Made by a program: the position numbers and the translations under genes. The notes beneath the pieces were generated by a model. That model ran no database searches. It had not been told where the DNA came from and saw only the letters and a list, made by a program, of their open reading frames with translations. 64,000 nt of DNA from Nostoc parmelioides FACHB-3921 (GTDB taxonomy: Bacteria; Cyanobacteriota; Cyanobacteriia; Cyanobacteriales; Nostocaceae): assembly GCF_014696625.1 (NCBI RefSeq), contig NZ_JACJQL010000013.1:62001-126000 (forward strand). Direction: 5' to 3'. Of the stretch, positions 1-8,165 are shown one piece after another (position 1 is the first letter of the stretch; every line of letters starts with the position of its first letter).

Positions 1-2420
1 TCATAGTGTTGATGGAAAGCATGACCTGATTGTCCAGGGGCGTGAATAGCTATTGAGTTATCGAGATTTGCTAAATCTACAATCATCCGTAGTGAAGGAA
101 TATCTGTGACTTCAAAGGATTGATTTGCTCGCCAACGGTTGGCGTTAACGGTTTCTCCGTTACCCGACGTAGTAAAGGAACCACGGTTAAATAAAGCCTC
201 GATTGGTGCAACTCCAGATTTACCCAAGGTGGCGTTACGAAAGGTGATGGTGTGCAGCTTTCCCCAGTTCCAAGATTGAGGATTTTTGCTTTGGAGGCGT
301 TCTAGTTCGTCTACGGCTTTTGTGAATGCTTGACGGAATATTTGGTCACGGTTCTCTACTTTACTAGTTTGGCGATTATCCCACCAATTACTATTAGGTT
401 GTTGGATAAGATTTTCCATGACAGCATACCAGCGATCGCCTCCATCGGGAAAGTATTCTTTTGGTAGTTGATCATGGAATGTATCTATTAACAAATGTTT
501 CCAGAATACTTCAAATAAGGCAGATGCAGATGATTGAATTTCTAGCTGTAGGTTCCAATTTTGTAATAAATTTTGTGCTGCTTGTAAGCGGGAATCATTA
601 AATGGTATATTTTGTAATATAGGCACAAGATTGTGTGCATTTAAATTTAAATTATCACCTTGTATTTTCTCCACATCTTTTAGTGATATCTGTTGCTTTT
701 GCTGGGTAATCATATCTACAATCCGCTTTGCCCGGTAGCCATAAACCCAGTCTGTAGTTATGACATAAGGATATTGGTTGGCAATTAAATTATTGGCGGT
801 GACAATATAACCTGATGCTGGATTGAAGCTTTGGGGTAACTTTTCAAAGTCAATATAGCTTTGCCATTCATATTCATCCGTCCAACCAGGAACAGGATAA
901 CGTCCATTTCCCTGATTCCGAATGGGGAATTTTCCTGGCATTTGATAGCCAATATTACCTTCGATATCAGCGTAAACCAAATTTTGAGCAGCGATATCAA
1001 ATTTACTCGCAGCAGTGCGGAACTCTTGCCAATTTTGGGCGCGATTTATTTGGGGGATTGAGTATGCTAATTGTGATGGTTCTAAAGCTGTCCACCGCAA
1101 AGCCACAGCATAGTTTTTTGGTAAATTTTTCGTTGATTCTTGATTAAACTGTTTTAAATTCGGTGAAACATCCGAAAGAATCGGCCCGTGTCTGGTGTAG
1201 CGGACTGTCTGCACAATAGACTTCTTCCCTGCAACTTTGATTGTCTCTGGCAAAACCTGCATATCTACCCATTTGCCATTAACTTCATATTGGTTGGGGT
1301 TGTTGGGATTAATTTTTTCGATGTATAAATCCATTACATCGCCTTGAGTATTTGTCACACCCCAAGCAATGCGATCGCTATGTCCCACAATCACTCCCAG
1401 CATACCAGGAAAGGAAAAGCCGCTTACTTCATAGGGACAATCTGCGCTCTTTTTTATACAATGCAATGCCACCTCATACCAAATAGAAGGCATTTGTACT
1501 GCTAGATGGGGGTCATTTGCCAATATTGGCTTACCTGTAGCTGTGCGTTCACCAGATATTACCCAGTTATTCGAGCCAATTCCTACTCCCGTATGACCGA
1601 TGAGTTTTTCCAACGCCATCATCGGTTTGTTAATGGATTGTAAGACAGGCGCAATTTCATCAACTTCTTTGATGACGGTTGTAATTAGTTGTTTTTCCGG
1701 CAAAGCCTGGGCTTGTAAATCAGGCAAAATTACAGGCAAATTTGGGGGATAAGGCGGAAAAAGTTCTTCTACCTGAGCAGGGGTGAGAGTTTTCAGTAGA
1801 ATTGTCCGTTCAATTTCGCTTTGAAAATTTCGCCCCAAGTCGTAAGCCATCACCTTACCCCAAGTCAGGGAGTGCAGTATTTGCCAAGGTTCGGGTTTAT
1901 AACCAGGATTGAGTAATTGCAATACGGCATATTCTAAACTCAGAGCGCTACCTTGATGCTCTTGCAGATAAGCGTTGACACCATCAGCGTAGGCTTGTAA
2001 ATCAGCCTTCATTCCTGCATCCATTTGCTGGATTTCTTGCTGTGCTACTCTTCCCCAGCCCATCGTCCGTAAATATTTATCAGTTTCTACCTGGGAAGCA
2101 CCAAACATTTCAGCTAGTCGCCCAGAACCGATGTGCCGCCAAAAGTCCATTTGCCAAAAGCGGTCTTGTGCATGAATATAACCTTGAGCCATGAATAAAT
2201 CATGGGCATTGCTGGCGTAGATGTGGGGGATTCCCCATTGGTCGCGTTTGATGGTAACTTCAGATTTGATTGAAGGTAAAGCGATCGCTCCATTTTCTAC
2301 AGGAAAAGACCGCCGTACAGTATAAGATAAAAATCCCAACAATAATATACTCAGCACCACTAGCATAATTACGGTAATTTTTAGTCCCTGATACAACCTA
2401 CGTTTTCTGAAGCTTTTCAT
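1..2420 (-). CDS. aiiC: Penicillin-acylase-family amidase, AiiC-like N-acylhomoserine lactone acylase (partial, C-terminus outside window)
   Basis: An Ntn-hydrolase that would cleave amide-linked acyl groups, for example from acyl-homoserine lactones. The frame runs open off the left edge, so about 806 residues are visible. The N-terminus carries one hydrophobic signal-anchor segment (about residues 10-30). The alpha-chain region has the family pattern GYIHAQDRFWQMD. The beta-chain nucleophile motif GSNNW puts the catalytic Ser at about residue 283, so autocleavage before this Ser is expected and the mature enzyme is probably periplasmic. Known: PCC 7120 all3924 encodes AiiC, an AHL acylase of about 847 residues, which fits this length and the recalled gene order. 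The ATG at 2420 is used; an in-frame ATG at 2438 adds six residues. No convincing Shine-Dalgarno precedes either. Substrate is inferred; a general penicillin/cyclic-lipopeptide acylase role remains possible. Confidence 0.82.
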   Translation of the reverse strand, partial: MKSFRKRRLYQGLKITVIMLVVLSILLLGFLSYTVRRSFPVENGAIALPSIKSEVTIKRDQWGIPHIYASNAHDLFMAQGYIHAQDRFWQMDFWRHIGSGRLAEMFGASQVETDKYLRTMGWGRVAQQEIQQMDAGMKADLQAYADGVNAYLQEHQGSALSLEYAVLQLLNPGYKPEPWQILHSLTWGKVMAYDLGRNFQSEIERTILLKTLTPAQVEELFPPYPPNLPVILPDLQAQALPEKQLITTVIKEVDEIAPVLQSINKPMMALEKLIGHTGVGIGSNNWVISGERTATGKPILANDPHLAVQMPSIWYEVALHCIKKSADCPYEVSGFSFPGMLGVIVGHSDRIAWGVTNTQGDVMDLYIEKINPNNPNQYEVNGKWVDMQVLPETIKVAGKKSIVQTVRYTRHGPILSDVSPNLKQFNQESTKNLPKNYAVALRWTALEPSQLAYSIPQINRAQNWQEFRTAASKFDIAAQNLVYADIEGNIGYQMPGKFPIRNQGNGRYPVPGWTDEYEWQSYIDFEKLPQSFNPASGYIVTANNLIANQYPYVITTDWVYGYRAKRIVDMITQQKQQISLKDVEKIQGDNLNLNAHNLVPILQNIPFNDSRLQAAQNLLQNWNLQLEIQSSASALFEVFWKHLLIDTFHDQLPKEYFPDGGDRWYAVMENLIQQPNSNWWDNRQTSKVENRDQIFRQAFTKAVDELERLQSKNPQSWNWGKLHTITFRNATLGKSGVAPIEALFNRGSFTTSGNGETVNANRWRANQSFEVTDIPSLRMIVDLANLDNSIAIHAPGQSGHAFHQHY

Positions 2421-2438
2421 GTTTGGGTGCTGTAGCAT

Positions 2439-2920
2439 CGTCAATCAAATCACGGGGACATTATACCGCTTGCCGCCTTATATCTCGTAAAATGTCTTAC
2501 GTAAATTTTTGCTACATACTTAGGCATAAATAATTTTATCTAGCAAATCAACTAGAGTTTTACTTATAGACATAAGTACGCAGCTTAATTTTTCTGTATT
2601 AAAAAATAAATTCTTTGAGTAACCCATCTATATATACAATTTTTAGAAAACTTTTAATTGACAAAGCTTATAAGTCTATGCTATCCGATCTTGACTAGTA
2701 ATAATACTGAATTTTAAAATATAAAAGCATCGAAAATTACAATACAGGCTTATTACTTGAGCAATGGGATCTGACAAAATCAACCACTATCACTTATGCC
2801 GATGTATTTCACAAGACTGTGTGATAAAAATATCTAGTATTTATCATATTTTCTTCCATAACAAACTAGTCAAGGCGTGCTAAGTTTTAAATTCATCTTA
2901 ATTCCGTTCGCGGTTTTCCC
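2439..2920. promoter_or_regulatory. AT-rich dyad-containing spacer between aiiC-like gene and repA-like gene
   Basis: This spacer lies between divergent genes, is clearly AT-rich and contains no HIP1 octamer. Visible dyads are TACTTAT-agac-ATAAGTA at 2561-2578, CTTGACTAGT at 2690-2699 matched by its exact reverse complement at 2865-2874, and TGATAAA/TTTATCA arms at 2822-2846 just ahead of the downstream start. It must carry promoters for both genes. A role as a replication-initiator binding region is only an inference from the neighbouring gene. Confidence 0.4.
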
Positions 2921-5900
2921 ATGCGTCTGCTAGATTTACACCCACAACACCTGGAAGAATTAGTCAAGGGTAGTGGTATAGAATTACACTTGACCCAGCT
3001 TAACTTTAGATCCCTCCAAGGCGTGAGCGCCTATGAGCATCTATTAATTTCCGAACACCTACCCCGCACCAACACGGGAATGGTTAAAAGTGGCTGGTTA
3101 CACCTTTACAGTCACGTTACGGCTGGTGGTTGGTGGTGTTCTGGGTTAGATCCTCTCAACAATTGGCAAGGTATGGAATGGGGATGTTTTAAGCCAAATC
3201 AACCGCGCACGAGTCAAAATGGCAAGTCTATTAAATATGAACATCCCCCCAGCACAGCAACGCGGATATTTTGTCTGCGGGTAACATTGGAGATATGGCA
3301 GCAAGTCTCAGGGCGTTACAATTTCCCGATTCCTGGAGATATCACCATCAATTCCCAAGGTGAAGCGGAAGGCTTTTGGCAATGGGTGATGGAGTGCAAC
3401 ATACCAATCATCATTTGCGAGGGAGCCAAGAAAGCCGCAGCGTTATTATCTCAGGGATATGCGGCGATCGCAATTCCAGGGATTACCAGTGGTTATAGAG
3501 TTGTTAAAGATCAATTTGGTAAAGTTGCCAGTCGCCAGCTAATTCCTGATTTGGCTGCATTTACGACGATAAAGCGGACTTTTTATATCTGCTTTGATTA
3601 TGAAACGCAACAGAGAAAAATAGCAGCTGTCAGTAACGCTATTTGCCAACTTGGTTGTTTATTCCAGGCGAAAAAATGTCCTGTAAAAGTTATCGAACTT
3701 CCAGGGTTGGAAAAGGGTGTAGATGAGTTAATTGTTGCTAAAGGCGCAAGTATTTTTGAAAAAGTTTATCGCCAAAGCGTAGATTTAGAAATTTACCTCG
3801 CTCAAATCAAACCCCACAGTGAATTAACGATTCCACCAGCCATTACAGTAAATCGCCCATATTTAGCAGAAATCCCCTTTCCTAACTCTGGATTAGTTGG
3901 TGTCAAATCAGCGAAAGGTACAGGCAAAACAACATCATTACAAGCAGTTGTCCAGCAAGCCAAAAATATCAACAGACCCGTATTATTAATTACCCACAGG
4001 ATTCAGTTAGGACGTTTTCTGTGTGAAAAAATTGGTATTCAATGGGGAATTAATCATGCAGAAGGTTTAACAAAAAATAGTGATTGGCTAAAAAATACAG
4101 AGACACAATCTTTAGGTTTATGCGTTGACTCTATCTGGAAACTACACCCAGAAGCATGGCAAGGCGCAATCATAATTCTCGATGAAGTTGAGCAGTCTTT
4201 ATGGCATTTACTCAACAGTCATACGTGTAAACATAAACGCGTCAAGATTTTAAAATTATTTCAACAATTAATTTCTCTAGTTTTATCAACAGGTGGTTTA
4301 GTAATTGCCCAAGATGCTGATTTATCAGATGTTTCTTTAGAATATTTACAAGGTTTATCCGGCTGTAAAATCACCCCTTGGATATTAGTAAACCAATGGA
4401 AGCCACAACGCGGATGGGAAGTAACCTTTTATGATTCCCCCAACCCCATACCCTTAATTCAGCAGTTGGAATTAGATTTACTTGCAGGACGCAAATGTTA
4501 CGTCACTACCGATAGCCGTGCTGGACGTTATAGCTGCGAAACAATTGAACGTTATCTCAAGGAACGTTTAGAAAAACTGCGATATGAGTTTCCTAAAACC
4601 TTAGTAGTGAATAGTCATACAACAAACACTCCTGGTCATGCAGCCGTCGATTTCGTTGCAGCTATTAACGAAAAAATTACCGAATATAGTAATGTGTTTG
4701 TGACTCCTAGTTTGGGAACAGGTATTAGTATTGATGTGCAGCATTTTGACCGAGTATATGGCATTTTCCAAGGAGTAATTCCTGATTCAGAAGCACGACA
4801 AGCACTAGCTAGAGTTAGGGATAATGTACCAAGAATTGTCTGGTGTGCTAAACGGGGAATCGGTTTAATTGGTAGTGGTAGTACCAATTATCGTTTACTA
4901 TCTGATTGGTACCAAGAGAATCAAAAAGAAAATTTAGCTTTGCTTAGTCCATTACATAAAATAGATGTGGATTTACCCTTAGTTTATGACCCTATTCATT
5001 TACGAACATGGGCTAAATTGTCAGCGAGGGTCAATTCTTCCATCCGCCTTTATCGGCAAGCAATGGAAGAAGGATTAACTACAGACGGGCATCAAATTCG
5101 CTTGCGGAGTAATGCCGTTCACAATAACATTATTCGAGATTTACGCTTGGCATTTCTCGCAACAGAGGCAAGTGATTTGAGAGAACGCCAAAGATTAGTT
5201 CTAGAAATTGTCAAAGTGCAGAAAGATTGGGCAGAAAAAAGGCAAAAAGGTAAAGAGATTAAGCGTCAAATTAAAAAGATTAAGCAGCAAAATCAAATCA
5301 CCACAGCTACTAATGTAGCCAATGCTAAAGATATTGATTATTTAGAATACGAATATCTTGCAGGCAAGCATTCTCTAACTGATGAAGAACGCCATCAAAT
5401 TCAAAAATATAATCTCCACCAAAGATATGGTATCTTAGTCACTCCTTCGCTCAAGTTAAGAGACGACCAAGGATATTACACTCAACTGTTAATTCATTAC
5501 TACCTGACCCACGAAAGTGAGTACTTTCAAATCAGAGACCAACAGGAATGGCATCAACAATTATCCTGGGGTAGTGGTAAAGTTTTCTTGCCAGATTTAA
5601 AAACCTATACTTTAGAAGTTGAGGCAATGAGAGCTTTAGGGATGCCCCAATTTCTTGACATAGAACGAGAATTTACGGAAAATGCTTCTGACTTAATTTG
5701 GTTGAAAGATGTGGTCTTTCAACATAGTAGACATATTAAAAGAGTCTTGGGTCTTGACTTTATTAGATGCCAAGAAAGAATTACAGCAATCAAGGTTCTT
5801 AGCCGTCTATTGAATTTGTTGGGATTGAAATTGAAAAAAGTTAACGATATTTATCAAATTGACTCAGAAACATTTAACGATGATAGACAAAAAATATTTT

Positions 5901-6040
5901 CAGTATGGCAACAAAGAGATGAAGTTATACTAACTCAAATCAATAACATGAGACGCGAAAAATATAATGTACTCTCAAACCAAAATCCACAAGCTAAAAA
6001 TAAAAATTCAGTAATCTCTAATATGGTTTCCCTATTTTAG
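2921..6040 (+). CDS. CyRepA1-family plasmid-type replication protein (DUF3854 Toprim-like plus P-loop helicase-like)
   Basis: A protein of 1039 residues in the family annotated as cyanobacterial plasmid replication protein CyRepA1. The N-terminal third contains a DUF3854/Toprim-like stretch near residues 158-190 (IIICEGAKKAAALLSQGY, then AIAIPG). A P-loop, GTGKTT, lies near residue 333 and a Walker-B-like IIILDEVEQS near 415. A helicase-like region follows with TPSLGTGISIDVQHFD near 590-605 and QALARVRD near 625, and then a long charged helical C-terminus. Family members initiate replication of large cyanobacterial plasmids. Here all neighbours look chromosomal, so this is either a fixed integrated replicon gene or a chromosomal replication factor. 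The frame is intact over the full expected length, which argues against a dead remnant. The ATG at 2921 has no strong Shine-Dalgarno. Confidence 0.8.
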   Translation: MRLLDLHPQHLEELVKGSGIELHLTQLNFRSLQGVSAYEHLLISEHLPRTNTGMVKSGWLHLYSHVTAGGWWCSGLDPLNNWQGMEWGCFKPNQPRTSQNGKSIKYEHPPSTATRIFCLRVTLEIWQQVSGRYNFPIPGDITINSQGEAEGFWQWVMECNIPIIICEGAKKAAALLSQGYAAIAIPGITSGYRVVKDQFGKVASRQLIPDLAAFTTIKRTFYICFDYETQQRKIAAVSNAICQLGCLFQAKKCPVKVIELPGLEKGVDELIVAKGASIFEKVYRQSVDLEIYLAQIKPHSELTIPPAITVNRPYLAEIPFPNSGLVGVKSAKGTGKTTSLQAVVQQAKNINRPVLLITHRIQLGRFLCEKIGIQWGINHAEGLTKNSDWLKNTETQSLGLCVDSIWKLHPEAWQGAIIILDEVEQSLWHLLNSHTCKHKRVKILKLFQQLISLVLSTGGLVIAQDADLSDVSLEYLQGLSGCKITPWILVNQWKPQRGWEVTFYDSPNPIPLIQQLELDLLAGRKCYVTTDSRAGRYSCETIERYLKERLEKLRYEFPKTLVVNSHTTNTPGHAAVDFVAAINEKITEYSNVFVTPSLGTGISIDVQHFDRVYGIFQGVIPDSEARQALARVRDNVPRIVWCAKRGIGLIGSGSTNYRLLSDWYQENQKENLALLSPLHKIDVDLPLVYDPIHLRTWAKLSARVNSSIRLYRQAMEEGLTTDGHQIRLRSNAVHNNIIRDLRLAFLATEASDLRERQRLVLEIVKVQKDWAEKRQKGKEIKRQIKKIKQQNQITTATNVANAKDIDYLEYEYLAGKHSLTDEERHQIQKYNLHQRYGILVTPSLKLRDDQGYYTQLLIHYYLTHESEYFQIRDQQEWHQQLSWGSGKVFLPDLKTYTLEVEAMRALGMPQFLDIEREFTENASDLIWLKDVVFQHSRHIKRVLGLDFIRCQERITAIKVLSRLLNLLGLKLKKVNDIYQIDSETFNDDRQKIFSVWQQRDEVILTQINNMRREKYNVLSNQNPQAKNKNSVISNMVSLF

Positions 6041-6090
6041 ATATAGGAATTAGATTTGATGATTATTGAAGTAGTCTGCGTTTACGCATG
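6041..6090 (+). repeat. Dispersed spacer repeat, copy 1
   Basis: The segment begins TATAGGAATTAGATTTGAT and runs to TTACGCAT directly after the repA-like stop codon. A related copy sits directly after the rhomboid gene (6914-6980) with TATAGGAATCAGATTTGAT and the same TTACGCAT end. A shorter version, TAGGAATCTGAATTTGATG, is found at about 13115-13133, at the start of the cobD-like gene. The family occupies 3' flanks of genes here. Mobility is inferred only. Confidence 0.5.
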
Positions 6091-6226
6091 AATATTTAAA
6101 TATGTCTAGTATCACGGTTTTTTCGCTACAGCAGTCTTGCTGGGTGCATAAGCCTAATTACCTAGACTAAACAACTGCTAACCATTCAAGCTATATTGCA
6201 GTTATCAATGATTAGGAAAAATACCA

Positions 6227-6898
6227 GTGTTTCCCCTCTACGACGAAAATCCGACGCGAATCACTCCCTATTTTACCTACGGTTTAATTGGGATGAACGT
6301 TTTAGTTTTTCTTCACGAAGTGAGCTTGTCTAATGCACAGTTAAATCAGTTTTTCAGTCAGTATGCAGTAGTCCCTCAAGAGTTAACCTATAATCTGGCT
6401 GCTGAATGGCCGACGTTATTCACCTCCCAATTTTTACACGGTGGTTGGTGGCACTTGATATCGAATATGGTGTTTCTTTGGGTTTTTGGCAACAATATTG
6501 AAGAACGCCTGGGACATTTCAAATATTTAATTTTCTATTTAGTTTGTGGTGCTTTAGCCGCCTTGTGCCAGTGGTTTATTGGAATGTATTCCACAATTCC
6601 TTCATTGGGTGCTAGTGGTGCCATTTCCGGGGTTCTTGGTGCGTACCTGATTCGTTTTCCCCAAGCTAGGGTGACAACTTTAGTGTTTTTGGGTTTCTTT
6701 GTGACGACAATCAGTGTTCCAGCCCTAGTGATTATCGGCATTTTCTTTGTCCAAAATGTTATATCCGGTCTTGTTAGCTTACAAGCAGCAGCTAATATGA
6801 GTGTACAAACAGGTGGTGTCGCTTATTGGGCGCACATTGGTGGTTTTGTATTTGGCGTAATTCTTGCACCTATATTTGGTTTGTTTAGACGGGACTAA
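6227..6898 (+). CDS. Rhomboid-family intramembrane serine protease
   Basis: A polytopic membrane protease of 223 residues that would cleave transmembrane substrates in the plasma or thylakoid membrane. The N-terminus MFPLYDENPTRITP is the usual cyanobacterial rhomboid opening and supports the GTG start at 6227. The L1 loop contains GGWWHLISNMVFLWVFGNN. The catalytic Ser is at about residue 130 in GASGAISGVLGAYL and the catalytic His at about 203 in WAHIGG, so the dyad is intact. About six hydrophobic helices are visible and there are no extra domains. It is followed by a dispersed repeat and a long spacer, so it is probably monocistronic. Substrate unknown. Confidence 0.93.
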   Translation: MFPLYDENPTRITPYFTYGLIGMNVLVFLHEVSLSNAQLNQFFSQYAVVPQELTYNLAAEWPTLFTSQFLHGGWWHLISNMVFLWVFGNNIEERLGHFKYLIFYLVCGALAALCQWFIGMYSTIPSLGASGAISGVLGAYLIRFPQARVTTLVFLGFFVTTISVPALVIIGIFFVQNVISGLVSLQAAANMSVQTGGVAYWAHIGGFVFGVILAPIFGLFRRD

Positions 6899-6913
6899 TA
6901 GCAGTACTGAGGG

Positions 6914-6980
6914 ATTAGGTATAGGAATCAGATTTGATTATTGAAAATATCTGATTATCTGTAGTAAGCTGTTACGCATT
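6914..6980 (+). repeat. Dispersed spacer repeat, copy 2
   Basis: TATAGGAATCAGATTTGAT with a TTACGCAT end, the second copy of the repeat seen at 6041-6090. It starts 15 bases after the rhomboid stop. The rest of the 470-bp spacer to 7368 holds heptad-type repeats (about 7009-7070, TGGACTCTTGACTATGGAC and similar) and the hairpin at 7110-7142. Confidence 0.5.
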
Positions 6981-7109
6981 TAAATTGTATATTTCGCACT
7001 CAGGTTGTCAAAAGTCCAAAGTCCACAGTCCAAGCTAGCCTTTAACTCTGGACTCTTGACTATGGACAGCCCTGACGCAAGAGTATTTGATTTAGGTGCA
7101 TATCACCTT

Positions 7110-7142
7110 ATTGCCCACCGTATCATGGCTGTGGTGGGCAAT
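7110..7142. other. Perfect 10-bp inverted repeat in spacer
   Basis: ATTGCCCACC at 7110-7119 pairs exactly with GGTGGGCAAT at 7133-7142 around a 13-nt loop. No T-tract follows on either strand, so it does not look like a canonical intrinsic terminator. It may be a repeat-borne hairpin or an mRNA-end structure for the rhomboid transcript. Nothing else gene-like is seen between 6980 and 7368. Confidence 0.45.
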
Positions 7143-7368
7143 GCTCATTCTCAGCATATTTCAGAAATCAAATACTAGTCCTAATATGAATTAATCAGTT
7201 TTGTCCATGTTGAAATTCGGGACTTTCGATTATTCTATTATGTGGTTGCTTCCTTAGGTCTCAATCATATAATCTTGAGCAGAAACTACTATGTTGGCTG
7301 TTTTAGCTGGCATACCGTACTTTTTCTATGATTATAAAATCATGTGAACTAGAAAATATTAATAAGTC

Positions 7369-8064
7369 ATGAAAGTGAAAATTTTGATAGCAATAGTATT
7401 GTTGGGTAATTCTATAGTGGTAAATCCGTCCTCTGCTACAGCTAAAAATAGTGTGTGGATTGTGAATAATCCTACTTCATTAAATCAGAAGCATACGGAA
7501 ATTGCCCAGGCTCTACCACCTAGAGTTATTAAACTGCGTTTAGCAGATAGTGGTGTTTCAGTCGGTAGCGTCATCACTTGGGGATTTGGTGGTTTAATCC
7601 AAAAAAGATCTACAGATTGGGTTCGTTTAGAAATTGGAGATAATCAAGTAAGAGTAATACACACTACAAGAACCACCAATTGGTTTACTCAGTTTTCTAA
7701 ATGGTGGGATCATCCTGTGAGGAAAATAGCATTTAAGCCTGATTCTTGTGAGATAAATAATACTCAAACCCAAGGTGGGTCAGATACGGAAAACCAACTC
7801 AGAGAAATCAAAAGATTGTATGATTCCAAATTAATTACAGAACAACAATATCAAGAATTGCAGCGCAAAATTATCAATCAAATAGGTACAAATTCTAGTC
7901 AAGCTGCTCCTAATAATGCAGACTGTGTTGTATTAGGAGAAAATGGAATAGTTAAATTACCGGATCTAACTTTATTAACTAAAGGCGAATTTAAAATTGA
8001 ATATTTAGAGGGTGATGAATGGAAGTATGCAGCCTTTAGGGTACCTGCTAAGGCATACGAATAG
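7369..8064 (+). CDS. Secreted protein of unknown function with SHOCT-like helical segment
   Basis: A 231-residue protein with a short positive N-terminus and hydrophobic core (MKVKILIAIVLLGNSIVV) followed by a small-residue region, consistent with Sec export. Residues near 140-170 (LREIKRLYDSKLITEQQYQEL) resemble a SHOCT short helical motif. The rest is beta-rich with no family I recognise. It converges on the glycosidase-pepsin fusion gene, with a shared terminator-like hairpin between them. The ATG at 7369 is the first in frame and gives the best signal peptide. No function is proposed. Confidence 0.7.
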   Translation: MKVKILIAIVLLGNSIVVNPSSATAKNSVWIVNNPTSLNQKHTEIAQALPPRVIKLRLADSGVSVGSVITWGFGGLIQKRSTDWVRLEIGDNQVRVIHTTRTTNWFTQFSKWWDHPVRKIAFKPDSCEINNTQTQGGSDTENQLREIKRLYDSKLITEQQYQELQRKIINQIGTNSSQAAPNNADCVVLGENGIVKLPDLTLLTKGEFKIEYLEGDEWKYAAFRVPAKAYE

Positions 8065-8113
8065 TATAGGCTGTGTTTGGAGACTTATAGTATTTTTGGG
8101 CTTTGGTAATAAG

Positions 8114-8146
8114 TAATAGGTAATGGTAAAACACAATTACCTATTA
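8114..8146. terminator. Bidirectional terminator-like hairpin between convergent genes
   Basis: TAATAGGTAAT (8114-8124) and ATTACCTATTA (8136-8146) form a perfect 11-bp stem with an 11-nt loop. It lies between the converging ends of the secreted protein gene and the glycosidase-pepsin gene. The stem is AT-rich and its flanks are short of T-runs, so terminator activity is likely but not certain. Confidence 0.5.
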
Positions 8147-8165
8147 CCTATCACCAAATCTCTAC

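Noticed and set aside
2921..6040. Integrated plasmid or integrative element around the CyRepA1 gene
   Set aside because: No integrase, partition genes, tRNA target or direct-repeat boundaries are visible nearby; only the initiator gene itself supports a plasmid origin.
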